17,429 bases of DNA from JAVVWB01 sp036652335 (GCA_036652335.1 JAVVWB010000014.1:1-17429), one strand, 5' to 3'; shown: positions 1 through 7,162, counted from the stretch's first letter. Made by a program: numbers and translations. Notes: a model not told the origin generated them from the letters alone.

Positions 1-25
1 TCCGCTAACGCGAAGTGCAAGAGAT

Positions 26-53
26 ATTTTATCAGCTTTTTTTTATATGTCAA
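26..53 (-). promoter_or_regulatory. Strong sigma-70-type promoter firing leftward out of the window
   Basis: On the minus strand there is a perfect -35 box TTGACA (48-53), a 16-base spacer and a -10 box TAAAAT (26-31). Transcription would start near position 18-20 and leave the window, so the driven gene cannot be seen. The near-consensus boxes followed by a GC-richer start (ACTTCGCGTTAGCGGA at 1-16 on the minus strand) resemble promoters of stable RNA or highly expressed genes, but that is inference. Confidence 0.6.
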
Positions 54-223
54 CAAATACATTGTGTTAGCTTATTATCTTTATTCTTTATTTATAGTAT
101 GTATAACAAGACATTAATTGCTTGATATTACAAAAGCATGTTCAACTCCCCTTACTTTTATTTTGTTTTTCTTTTATTTGTAGTTTTTTTAAAAATTATT
201 TTTTTAAATAATTTATACAAAAA
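54..223. other. AT-rich spacer without a recognisable gene
   Basis: Between the leftward promoter and the recA terminator lies about 170 bases of T-rich sequence (plus strand) with no open frame of useful length, no tRNA-like fold and no repeat that I can recognise. It probably holds only the upstream region of the leftward promoter. Confidence 0.5.
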
Positions 224-252
224 AAAAGGAGAGATATTTCATCTCTCCTTTT
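224..252 (-). terminator. Intrinsic terminator of recA
   Basis: A perfect 12-bp stem (224-235 pairing with 241-252, core GGAGAGAT/ATCTCTCC) encloses a 5-base loop. Read on the minus strand it is followed by a run of eight or so U residues. It begins about 11 bases after the recA stop codon, so it ends the asparaginase-like-to-recA transcription run. Confidence 0.9.
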
Positions 253-263
253 GCTTGTGTGTT

Positions 264-1412
264 TTATTCTGGTTTATCTATTAATTCTTCATCAATATTA
301 AGTTTGAGGACACCTTCATCAAGTAGTGCCTCTACTGAATCTTCTATGCTTGGTGCCATTATTTCATCTTCATCTCGAGGAAGTTCATCAAGAAGCCCAA
401 GTCCCTCCGCTACTTTGTGCAAAACGTCTTTTGTTATTTCTTCCATTAGTTCTTGATGTTCATCAATGTAGTTTGCAACGCTTTCTTTTCCCTGTCCAAG
501 TGTTTCGCCTTTATATGCAAGCCATGAACCTTTTCGCTTTACGATTTCTCTGTCTATTGCCATATCAAGGACAGACATTGCTTTTGGAACACCTTTACCA
601 TAGATGAGAGTTGTGTGTGCAGAACGGAATGGTGGTGCTTGTTTATTTTTTACGACTTTTAGCCAAAGTTCATGGCCTATTACTGTGTCTCCTTGTGTTA
701 CTTGTTTTCCTCTTTTTACTTCTATTCTTACAGAGCTGTAGAATTTAAGAGCTCTACCACCTGTAGTAGTTTCTGTAGGGCCTTGTGAATAGCCTGTGCT
801 AATTTGAGATCTTAGCTGGTTTATAAATATTACAGTTGTTTTACTTTTTGATATTGCAGCTGTGAGTCGTCTAAGAGCGTAGGACATGAGTCGTGCGTGA
901 AGACCCATTTGTGTACTACCTTCTCCCATTTTGCCATCTATTTCTGCTTGTGGTGTAAGTGCAGCAACAGAGTCAACGACAACTAGATCAAAGGCACCAC
1001 TTCTTACAAGTGTGTCTAGTATATAAAAAGCTTGTTCTCCACTATCTGGCTGTGACATGTATAGGTTCAGCGTGTCAACACCAAGAGATGCTGCCAAACG
1101 TGGGTCAAGCGCATGTTCTGCGTCTATAAATGCTGCATATCCTCCTGCTTTTTGTGCTTCTGCTAGAGCGTGGAGAGCTATTGTTGTTTTACCGCCACCC
1201 TCAGGGCCAAATATTTCTATTACTCTTCCTCTAGGCAGTCCACCTATTCCAAGTGCAACATCTAATGGCAGTATTCCAGTTGCTATTACTTCGACAGGAT
1301 GTTGAACTTCATCACCAAGACGCATTATAGCTCCATCGCCAAATTTTCCTCTTATTTCTACTAGTGCTTGTTCAAGTATGTCTTCTCTCGTTAAAGCCGA
1401 TTTCTTTGCCAT
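264..1412 (-). CDS. recA: RecA recombinase
   Basis: RecA is the ATP-dependent strand-exchange protein of homologous recombination and DNA repair, acting as a filament on single-stranded DNA in the cytoplasm. The 382-residue protein is full length. Visible are Walker A GPEGGGKTT (69-77, Lys75), the catalytic Glu99 in FIDAEHALDP, Walker B DLVVVDS (142-148), the MGEGSTQMGLHARLMS region (162-177) with loop L1, and loop L2 starting NQLRSQ (Gln199) and ending ETTTGGRALKF. The C-terminus is strongly acidic, as usual. Walker A has GGG where most RecA proteins have SSG. The ATG at 1412 is preceded by a GGGGG-type ribosome site (about 1420-1426). It is the last gene of the leftward run and has its own promoter at 1459-1486; I see no LexA-type operator there. 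Identification is certain. Confidence 0.98.
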   Translation of the reverse strand: MAKKSALTREDILEQALVEIRGKFGDGAIMRLGDEVQHPVEVIATGILPLDVALGIGGLPRGRVIEIFGPEGGGKTTIALHALAEAQKAGGYAAFIDAEHALDPRLAASLGVDTLNLYMSQPDSGEQAFYILDTLVRSGAFDLVVVDSVAALTPQAEIDGKMGEGSTQMGLHARLMSYALRRLTAAISKSKTTVIFINQLRSQISTGYSQGPTETTTGGRALKFYSSVRIEVKRGKQVTQGDTVIGHELWLKVVKNKQAPPFRSAHTTLIYGKGVPKAMSVLDMAIDREIVKRKGSWLAYKGETLGQGKESVANYIDEHQELMEEITKDVLHKVAEGLGLLDELPRDEDEIMAPSIEDSVEALLDEGVLKLNIDEELIDKPE

Positions 1413-1458
1413 TTCGTTACCCCCAAGACAATTATGTAAACTTTAAGATTTCTTTTTT

Positions 1459-1486
1459 ATTATATCACAGAGTTATATTTTGAAAA
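1459..1486 (-). promoter_or_regulatory. Extended -10 promoter of recA
   Basis: On the minus strand the -10 box is a perfect TATAAT (1459-1464) preceded by TG one base upstream, i.e. an extended -10. A -35-like TTTTCA (1481-1486) sits 16 bases upstream, inside the last codons of thpR. The leader would be about 40 bases. Neither a GAAC-N4-GTTC nor a CTGT-N8-ACAG SOS box is seen here. Confidence 0.6.
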
Positions 1487-2060
1487 GCCCTAATTTTGTG
1501 TATTTAGGACCAGAAGGAAGTAGCTCACTTTTCATAAGGATTATTTCTTCTATGAGCCATGGTTCTGTGTGTAGGTCATTTTTGTTTATGTTTTCTAATA
1601 TTCGAGTTTCTAGAGGTTGGTAGTCAGATATTCTCCCTAGGGTCAGGTGTGGAAAGTAGGGTTTCGTTTCTCTTTCTATTCCAGCTTGTTGTGCTGCTTT
1701 TTCTGTTTTTTTAAATATTTCTTCTAGTTCTTGAGTTTCGCCTTTTATTCCACCCCATATTATTTTGGGCGTAGACATTTTAGGGAAAGCTCCAATTCCA
1801 TCTATGTATATTATTGGTTTTTTGGGTTGTTTTATTTGTTCAAGGTTTTGAAGTAGTTTTTTTGTGGTTGTTTTTTCTCTTTCACCACAGAACTTCAGCG
1901 TTAGGTGAAGTGTTTCTGGTTTTACCCAACGTATGTTTGTCGTTAGTTTTCGGTGAATGTTTATCCATTCTACTATTTTCTCTTTTTGCTTTTCTGGTAT
2001 TTCTATACATATAAATGTACGTTCGGTAACTCCGACGTTTCTAGGTACTCACCCTACCAT
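1473..2060 (-). CDS. thpR: RNA 2',3'-cyclic phosphodiesterase (ThpR/LigT), in-frame TGA at codon 4
   Basis: LigT/ThpR enzymes belong to the 2H phosphoesterases and open 2',3'-cyclic phosphates on RNA ends. Read from the ATG at 2060 the frame spans 195 codons, the usual family length, and carries both catalytic motifs: HLTL near residue 52 and HLTLGR near residue 138. However codon 4 is TGA (2049-2051). Between it and the conserved start RTFICIEIPE (from about 2021) there is no in-frame ATG, GTG or TTG. The first in-frame ATG afterwards, at 1778, would delete the first motif and leave 101 residues. TGA is a true stop elsewhere here (argC), so recoding is unlikely. A nonsense change (for example from TGG), a base-call error or an unusual start codon are the options. 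The ATG lies one base after the cinA stop, and recA follows. Confidence 0.75.
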
Positions 2061-2061
2061 G

Positions 2062-2538
2062 TTATTTCATCTCTTCCATTAGTGTAAATAGTATTTGGTT
2101 TAGTGATGCAGTCCTTATTTGGTCTCTTGTACCTTTAAATATTTTTTTGAAGGTGTACGTTTTTGCAACACTTGCGTATCCAAACCATACTGTCCCTACA
2201 GGCTTTTCTTCTGTTCCTCCTGCCGGGCCAGCTATGCCTGTTATGCTCATTGCCACGTCTGTTTCGTATATTTTGAGAGATCCTTTTGCCATTTCTTCCG
2301 CACATTGGGAGCTTACAGCTCCATAGGTGTCTATTGTTTGAGTTGTTACCCCAAGTATTTTAATTTTTGATTCGTTGCTGTATGTTACAGCTGATCCCAT
2401 AAATATTTCAGAGGCTCCCGGTATTTCTGTAAATGCGCTTGATACCATTCCACCTGTACAGGATTCAGCAAATGATATTTTTATTTTTTTAGATATAGCT
2501 TTTCCTATTATCGTTTCAAGTGATTCTCTTTTTTCCAT
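2062..2538 (-). CDS. pncC: CinA C-terminal-domain protein, nicotinamide-nucleotide amidase
   Basis: This 158-residue protein is the stand-alone CinA C-terminal domain, whose characterised members (PncC) deamidate nicotinamide mononucleotide to nicotinic acid mononucleotide in NAD recycling. Motifs seen are AESCTGG (24-30), the Tyr/Lys segment AVTYSNESK (50-58) followed by LGV, and SITGIAGPAGGTEEKPVGTVW (98-118). The N-terminal molybdopterin-binding-like domain of full CinA is absent, so the activity predicted is amidase only. The ATG at 2538 follows the pgpA stop by two bases, with an AGGA-type ribosome site inside the end of pgpA, suggesting coupled translation. It sits in the rimO-pgpA-cinA-thpR-recA run; linkage of cinA to recA is common in bacteria. 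The reaction is inferred from family; identification of the domain is very firm. Confidence 0.93.
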   Translation of the reverse strand: MEKRESLETIIGKAISKKIKISFAESCTGGMVSSAFTEIPGASEIFMGSAVTYSNESKIKILGVTTQTIDTYGAVSSQCAEEMAKGSLKIYETDVAMSITGIAGPAGGTEEKPVGTVWFGYASVAKTYTFKKIFKGTRDQIRTASLNQILFTLMEEMK

Positions 2539-2540
2539 TT

Positions 2541-3029
2541 TTACATTCCTATCATTTCAGCTATTATTTTAAATCCGTTTGCAAGATAGAGCCATTGAAG
2601 TGCCCTTATTAGTAAGTTTACTATTACACCACCTATGACATCATCAGCCATTATACCAAGACCCCCTGGGAGTTTTTCCATTTGTTTTACTGGAAATGGC
2701 TTTGATATGTCTATTATCCTAAATAAGAAGAGTGCAACTATTGAGTAGTTCAGACCAAAGCCAAAACAGGATATCCAGCAACCTATTACTTCATCTATTA
2801 TTACTTCTGATGGGTCTATATGACCTGATTTTTTCTCATATTTGTCAGCAGCTATAGTTCCTATTATTGCAACAGCTATAATCACCCATGCCGGCATGGA
2901 TTTTGCTGTTATCCATATTGCACAAGCAATTATTGAACCTATTGTTCCCGGCATTTTTGTATATCTACCTATTGTTCCAAATGTTGCAATTAGTCCATAC
3001 CATGTTTTCATTTCTTTGTTGAGTTCCAT
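2541..3029 (-). CDS. pgpA: Phosphatidylglycerophosphatase A
   Basis: PgpA removes the phosphate from phosphatidylglycerophosphate to give phosphatidylglycerol at the cytoplasmic membrane. The 162-residue product matches the family in length and shows its pattern: N-terminal TFGTIGRYTKMPGTIGS (16-32), a hydrophobic span about 33-60, the acidic motif DPSEVIIDEVIG (72-83), a second hydrophobic span with RIIDISKPFP (103-112), and PGGLGIMADDVIGG (120-133), which carries the metal-binding aspartates, then a final hydrophobic segment. The start ATG shares one base with the rimO stop (TAATG), and an AGAGG ribosome site lies at the end of rimO, so translation is probably coupled. Nothing is missing. 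The family is sometimes annotated only as YutG/PgpA-like; the motif set makes the call firm. Confidence 0.93.
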   Translation of the reverse strand: MELNKEMKTWYGLIATFGTIGRYTKMPGTIGSIIACAIWITAKSMPAWVIIAVAIIGTIAADKYEKKSGHIDPSEVIIDEVIGCWISCFGFGLNYSIVALFLFRIIDISKPFPVKQMEKLPGGLGIMADDVIGGVIVNLLIRALQWLYLANGFKIIAEMIGM

Positions 3030-4321
3030 TATTTAACCTCTTCTCCTATCATGTCGTGAGGCATTGCTTCCGTCATTTTCACTTTTATAATATCACCTAT
3101 GTTTATTTTGTCGCTTATCTTCCTTATTTCTATTACCCCATCAACATCTGGAGCTTCTCTATAGCTTCTTCCCTCTGCTATTCCAAGCTCTCTGTCTAGT
3201 GTCTCGACTAAAACGTCCATTTCTTTACCTAGAAAGATTTGCTGACGACTATAGGATATTTCTTCTTGTAATGACATTAGTTCTGCTAGTCTGTCATTTT
3301 TTGTTTTTTCAGATACTTGTCCTTTCATCGAGTAAGCAGGAGTTCCCTCTTCTGGGAAGAAGGTAAATGCACCCATTCTGTCAAATTGTGCTTTTTTTAT
3401 AAAGTTCATCATTTTGTCGAAGTGTGTTCTTTTTTCCCCTGGGAATCCAACCATACATGTAGTCCTTAGAGTGAAGTCGTTTCTTATTTCTCTTGCTTTA
3501 GAAAATACTGAGAGAAGTTCTTCGTCTGATATTCCCCTGTTCATTGCATGTAGTATTCTGGAGTCTCCATGCTGTACAGGGATATCAAGATAAGGAAGGA
3601 TTTGCACTCCATTTGCAACTCTTTCTAGTAGTTCCGTGTTTACCCTTGACGGATGTAGGTAGAGTAATCTAAGCCAGATGGCTTTCGGTAGTGATTTTTC
3701 TAGCTCATCAAGTAACTCTATGAGGTGTGTTTTGTTGTCAAAGTCCACGCCGTATACTGTGAGGTCTTGTCCAACCACACAGAGTTCTTTGGCACCATCT
3801 TTTACAAGTTGGTTAGCTTCTTTTATTATTGTGTCTATTGGTAGACTATGCAGAGGACCTCTTATTCCTGGTATCGCACAGTAGGTGCAGTCGTTGTTGC
3901 ACCCCTCACTTATTTTGAGGTAGCGAGTGAATTGAGAGGATGAGGGGAGTTTTGTTCTGCATCTTGTAGTACAGCTTTTACCTCCCAGAGCTTTTATTAC
4001 GCTTTCCCAGTCTTCACTCTTTGCCCAAAAGTCTATTGAGGGCATTTCTTTTTTAAGTTCTTCGGAGTATCTGTTGTATAGACATCCTACAACACCTATT
4101 TTTTTTAGTTTTTTCTCTTGTTTGAGTAGTTCTAGGTCAAGTATTTCTGATATGTTTTCTTCTATAGCAGGGCGTATGAAGCCACAGGTGTTTATTATTC
4201 CGACTTCAGCATTCTCTATGTTGTCAACAATAGTATGCCCAGCATAGTTTAGTTTTCCAGCAAGACATTCACTGTCAACTCTGTTTTTTGCACATCCTAA
4301 GCTTAGTATGTATATTTTCAT
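3029..4321 (-). CDS. rimO: Ribosomal protein S12 methylthiotransferase RimO
   Basis: RimO is a radical-SAM enzyme that attaches a methylthio group to a conserved aspartate of ribosomal protein S12. The 430-residue protein has all three parts of the family: an N-terminal UPF0004 domain with cluster cysteines Cys10 (LSLGCAKNRVDSE), Cys46 (INTCGF) and Cys80 (VVGCL); the radical-SAM core with SEGCNNDCTYCAIP (Cys141, Cys145, Cys148); and a C-terminal TRAM-like domain ending near IGDIIKVKMTEAMPHDMIGEE. The LGCAKNRVDSE start and the AIPGIRG sequence favour RimO over the tRNA enzyme MiaB, which usually has different flanking residues. Its ATG abuts the stop of the upstream asparaginase-like gene (TAAATG), and pgpA follows with a one-base overlap. 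The GGAG ribosome site lies about 12 bases upstream, longer than usual. Confidence 0.95.
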   Translation of the reverse strand: MKIYILSLGCAKNRVDSECLAGKLNYAGHTIVDNIENAEVGIINTCGFIRPAIEENISEILDLELLKQEKKLKKIGVVGCLYNRYSEELKKEMPSIDFWAKSEDWESVIKALGGKSCTTRCRTKLPSSSQFTRYLKISEGCNNDCTYCAIPGIRGPLHSLPIDTIIKEANQLVKDGAKELCVVGQDLTVYGVDFDNKTHLIELLDELEKSLPKAIWLRLLYLHPSRVNTELLERVANGVQILPYLDIPVQHGDSRILHAMNRGISDEELLSVFSKAREIRNDFTLRTTCMVGFPGEKRTHFDKMMNFIKKAQFDRMGAFTFFPEEGTPAYSMKGQVSEKTKNDRLAELMSLQEEISYSRQQIFLGKEMDVLVETLDRELGIAEGRSYREAPDVDGVIEIRKISDKINIGDIIKVKMTEAMPHDMIGEEVK

Positions 4322-5317
4322 TTAATTGTACAACTCCGGTATATCTTCCGATACAGATTTGTTTTGCATATATAGTTCTAATCCCTCACGTGTGAGTCCT
4401 ACAGATAGCCCCAGTATCATTTTTATTCTAGCTTGGTACGCATTTAGAGTACCACCTGAGATAACACCCATTTCTATTAAGCGTTGATATCCTCCCTCAT
4501 AGTCATTGTTTTCTTGGAGGTTTCCACATGGGCATCTTGATACAATTGCGACAGGTATGCTAGCTCTTATTATATTTAATATATTTGGTACCCATGTAGG
4601 AGGAACATTGCCAGTACCAAAACCTACAAGAACAAAACCATCTATTTTTCTGCTGTTGTGTGCAACAGAAATAATGGTGTCTCCTCCACCCATTGATGCC
4701 CATAACAGTTCCACGTTTAGTAATTTTTCTGGACGTCGAACAAGAAAGTTTGGTCTTTTTGCTTCTCTAAAGTAGATTACTTCATCATTTATTATTTTTC
4801 CTATACATGTTTTTCTAGGAGAGTAGAATGCATTTTCTGGGCTTATGGGGTCAAACATTGCAACATCAGATGCTTCATGCAGTTCAGCACTTGTGCATAC
4901 TAGTACGCCTTTTCCCTTTGTCTGTTCAGAGAGGGCAGCTATTACTGAGCTTTTAAAGTTCATAAGTCCTTCTCTTTTGCCGTCACAATTCCGAACAAGT
5001 AGGTTTGCATATATGAGAGGTTCGTCATGTTTCCATAGCAAGTCTGTCATGTAGGCCATTTCTTCGAGAACGCCACTTCCTGAGATTACAATTATCCCTG
5101 AGTAGTTTTGTTCTATGAGTGTCTCAAACATATTTGTGAGATCCAACATCAAAGACATTGAGTAATGACTGCTAGGTTGAGTGCTCCATTCTATAAATTC
5201 GCACTTTTTTGCCATCTCTTCTGGTAGGTAATTGAGTAAGATGTAGGGATCAGCATTGTTTTCACCATCTGTAAAGTTTCCTGCAATTACTATTGCCAGT
5301 TTGTTTGTATCTTTCAT
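4322..5317 (-). CDS. Asparaginase-fold protein with degenerate active site
   Basis: The 331-residue protein has the length and two-domain plan of bacterial L-asparaginases. The C-terminal half is recognisable: VLVGFGTGNVP (about 228-238), SRCPCGNLQ, then YEGGYQRLIEMGVISGGTLNAYQARIK-like residues near 270-300 typical of the small domain. The catalytic parts are not conserved: the N-terminal TGGTIA-type motif is replaced by IAGNFTDG (11-18), HGTDT by SGSGV (79-83), and the segment equivalent to the catalytic lysine reads ASDVAMFD. So both threonines, the aspartate and the lysine appear lost, with Ser81 the only nearby hydroxyl at the second site. An asparagine-hydrolysing role is therefore doubtful; a binding or altered-substrate role is possible but unknown. 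The start has a strong GGAGG site (5324-5328). It heads the rimO-to-recA run and abuts rimO. No signal peptide is seen. Confidence 0.8.
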   Translation of the reverse strand: MKDTNKLAIVIAGNFTDGENNADPYILLNYLPEEMAKKCEFIEWSTQPSSHYSMSLMLDLTNMFETLIEQNYSGIIVISGSGVLEEMAYMTDLLWKHDEPLIYANLLVRNCDGKREGLMNFKSSVIAALSEQTKGKGVLVCTSAELHEASDVAMFDPISPENAFYSPRKTCIGKIINDEVIYFREAKRPNFLVRRPEKLLNVELLWASMGGGDTIISVAHNSRKIDGFVLVGFGTGNVPPTWVPNILNIIRASIPVAIVSRCPCGNLQENNDYEGGYQRLIEMGVISGGTLNAYQARIKMILGLSVGLTREGLELYMQNKSVSEDIPELYN

Positions 5318-5331
5318 TTCACACCTCCACT

Positions 5332-5355
5332 CGGTATAAGCAAAAACATATACCG
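5332..5355 (-). promoter_or_regulatory. Inverted repeat in the leader of the asparaginase-like gene
   Basis: CGGTATA (5332-5338) and TATACCG (5349-5355) form a perfect 7-bp inverted repeat around a 10-base loop. It lies between the proposed promoter (5369-5397) and the GGAGG ribosome site, ending about four bases from it. It could act as an operator for a dimeric repressor or as an RNA hairpin that affects initiation. There is no U-run after it, so it is not a normal terminator. Confidence 0.5.
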
Positions 5356-5368
5356 ATTACACTTCTGC

Positions 5369-5397
5369 ATTTTAACGCAAATCCGTTAGCTATACAA
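5369..5397 (-). promoter_or_regulatory. Putative promoter of the asparaginase-like/rimO/recA run
   Basis: On the minus strand TTGTAT (5392-5397) and TAAAAT (5369-5374) are separated by 17 bases. The -10 matches the consensus in five positions, the -35 in three. It gives a leader of about 45 bases containing the CGGTATA inverted repeat. The rest of the divergent gap up to 5532 is AT-rich and must also hold the dedA promoter, which I could not fix convincingly. Confidence 0.45.
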
Positions 5398-5532
5398 TTT
5401 TTTTTTACATTTCTTTATTTAATCTTAATATTTTTTATTTTTATTTTTACTTTTAGGGGTGTATATAAATCGTTTTTATTATAGAATATAGTATTGATAT
5501 GTTTGGACATTTTAAGTACTTGGAGGATGACA

Positions 5533-6168
5533 ATGGAATTTATTTTGAATTTTGCACATTTGTTCTCAGCTTTAGTGAATTGGTTAGTTGTTATTGTAGG
5601 GCAGATGGGTTATCCCGGTATTGTTGGGTTAATGTTTCTTGAATCTTCGTTTTTTCCTTTTCCCAGTGAGGTTGTAGTTCCACCAGCAGGGTATCTTGCA
5701 TGGAAGGGAGAAATGAATTTAATTTTGGTTATACTTTCCGGTATAGCAGGAAGTGTCTTAGGTGGATTGTTTAATTATTGGATTGCTGTTAAATGGGGAC
5801 GACCTTTTTTTGAGAAGTTCGGAAAATATTTTTTTGTCACACCTGAGTCATTAGATAAAGCAGAGGTCTTCTTTGCAAAACATGGGCATATAAGCACTTT
5901 TACAGGGAGATTGCTACCTGTAATTCGACAATATGTTTCTTTGCCTGCCGGTCTTGCTCGGATGCCACTTAAACCTTTTTGTTTTTATACAGCATTAGGT
6001 TCAGGTTTGTGGGTTGTAATTCTGGCTTTGGTAGGTTATTTCTTGGGTAGTAATCAAGATTTAATTCATCAAGAGATTAAAAAGATTTCTTTTGCTCTTA
6101 TTTGCCTTTGTGTTTTACTTGTTTCTTTTTATGTTTATAAATGCACTAAGAAAAGTTCAAATAAGTAA
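5533..6168 (+). CDS. DedA-family integral membrane protein
   Basis: DedA (SNARE-associated/VTT) proteins are inner-membrane proteins linked to undecaprenyl-phosphate or phospholipid flipping and to membrane energetics. From the ATG at 5533 the product has 211 residues. Motifs: FLESSFFPFPSEVVVPPAGYLA (35-56 region, with Glu37 and PSE 44-46), GSVLGGLFNYWIAVKWGRPF (about 73-92), and FTGRLLPVIRQYVSLPAG (123-140) containing the two arginines (Arg126, Arg132) that are important in the family. About four or five hydrophobic spans are visible and the tail is basic. I chose this ATG because a GGAGG site (5522-5526) sits six bases upstream; a TTG at 5494 in frame would add 13 residues with no ribosome site. 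The hydrolase gene follows 19 bases later, probably in one transcript. Substrate unknown. Confidence 0.9.
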   Translation: MEFILNFAHLFSALVNWLVVIVGQMGYPGIVGLMFLESSFFPFPSEVVVPPAGYLAWKGEMNLILVILSGIAGSVLGGLFNYWIAVKWGRPFFEKFGKYFFVTPESLDKAEVFFAKHGHISTFTGRLLPVIRQYVSLPAGLARMPLKPFCFYTALGSGLWVVILALVGYFLGSNQDLIHQEIKKISFALICLCVLLVSFYVYKCTKKSSNK

Positions 6169-6187
6169 TTTTAGAGGAGTTTAGTTT

Positions 6188-7117
6188 ATGCTTTATAACC
6201 ACGGAGATGGCATTTTTGCCGTTGATTCTCATTACAGAAGAGAAAAGAATACTGCAGTTTATATTATAAAGGACTCTGGTAAAGCTGCTGTTATTGAGTC
6301 TGCAACAAATTCTTCTTTGCCACTTGTGATTAATGCTTTAGATAGCATTGGTGTGGCAAGGAATGATGTCCTTTACCTTTTTCTCACACATGTACATTTG
6401 GATCATGCCGGTGGCGCAGGGGTATATATGGAGAATTTTCCAAATGCAACTTTAGTTGTTCATTCTCGTGGGACAAGGCACCTTATTGCACCAAGTAAGC
6501 TTATTAGTAGTGTAAAATCTGTTTACGGCGAGAGCGAATACAATAAACTTTATGGGGGTATTTCTCCAATTGATTCAGAGAGAATAATATCGGCCGGAGA
6601 CGGTTATGAATTTTGTGTCGGAGAGAGAGTGCTAAGGTGCTTAGCCACACCAGGTCATGCAAAGCATCATTTATCTTTCCTCGACAAGAAGACCTCTTCT
6701 GTTTTTGTTGGAGATTCATTTGGAACTTCTTATCCTGAAATGGAGACAATTAACGGTCGTTGGCTTATCCCATCTACTTCACCTGTACAGTTTAATCCGT
6801 GTGAGATGCACCAAAGCATTGATTATACTCTTTCTTTTTCACCCAAGAAGATATTTCTCACTCATTTTGGCGAGCTGAAAAATTTCAAGCATTGCGTTTA
6901 TTCTCTACATAAAAACATAGATTTATATGTCAATTACGCAGTCAAGTTAAATGGCGATGTTGAGTTATTGAGAAAACAGATGAGAGATAATTTTATTCAA
7001 TCTGCAATGTTATTTAATATCCCAGACCCTGTCTCATTTGTCGATGTTTTTTGTCATCACTTGGTTGATTTGAATGCACAAGGACTTTCAATTTGGTATA
7101 GTTCTTTAAATAAATAG
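6188..7117 (+). CDS. Metallo-beta-lactamase-fold hydrolase
   Basis: This 309-residue soluble protein is a metallo-beta-lactamase superfamily hydrolase with a complete di-metal site: THVHLDHAGG (67-76; His68, His70, Asp72, His73), His157 in TPGHAKHH, bridging Asp176 in FVGDSFG, and His226 in FLTHFG. Roughly 80 further residues form a predicted helical C-terminal region. There is no signal peptide, so it should act in the cytoplasm. The layout resembles glyoxalase II-like or lactonase-like members, but the substrate cannot be read from sequence. The ATG has a GAGGAG site (6174-6179) eight bases upstream, and the gene follows dedA by 19 bases, suggesting co-expression. A small hairpin with a T-run follows its TAG stop. 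The superfamily call is sure, the function open. Confidence 0.88.
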   Translation: MLYNHGDGIFAVDSHYRREKNTAVYIIKDSGKAAVIESATNSSLPLVINALDSIGVARNDVLYLFLTHVHLDHAGGAGVYMENFPNATLVVHSRGTRHLIAPSKLISSVKSVYGESEYNKLYGGISPIDSERIISAGDGYEFCVGERVLRCLATPGHAKHHLSFLDKKTSSVFVGDSFGTSYPEMETINGRWLIPSTSPVQFNPCEMHQSIDYTLSFSPKKIFLTHFGELKNFKHCVYSLHKNIDLYVNYAVKLNGDVELLRKQMRDNFIQSAMLFNIPDPVSFVDVFCHHLVDLNAQGLSIWYSSLNK

Positions 7118-7129
7118 TTTGGTTATGAA

Positions 7130-7153
7130 CAATCTTTTATAGATTGCTTTTTT
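7130..7153 (+). terminator. Probable intrinsic terminator after the hydrolase gene
   Basis: CAATCT (7130-7135) pairs with AGATTG (7141-7146) around a 5-base loop, followed by C and six T residues. The stem is short and AT-rich, so termination may be partial. It lies 12 bases after the stop and separates the dedA-hydrolase unit from the carrier-amidohydrolase unit. Confidence 0.6.
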
Positions 7154-7162
7154 GCTATATTC

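Noticed and set aside
1814..2014. 66-codon plus-strand hydrophobic frame
   Set aside because: It is antisense to the N-terminal half of thpR, whose first HxTx motif lies here, and the T-rich strand naturally reads as Phe/Leu/Val.
2049..2051. TGA in thpR as selenocysteine or a reassigned codon
   Set aside because: It is at codon 4, where no selenoprotein site is known in this family, no convincing hairpin follows it, and TGA is used as a real stop in argC.
5494..5532. TTG start giving DedA 13 more residues
   Set aside because: There is no ribosome site before it, while the GGAGG at 5522-5526 positions the ATG at 5533 perfectly.
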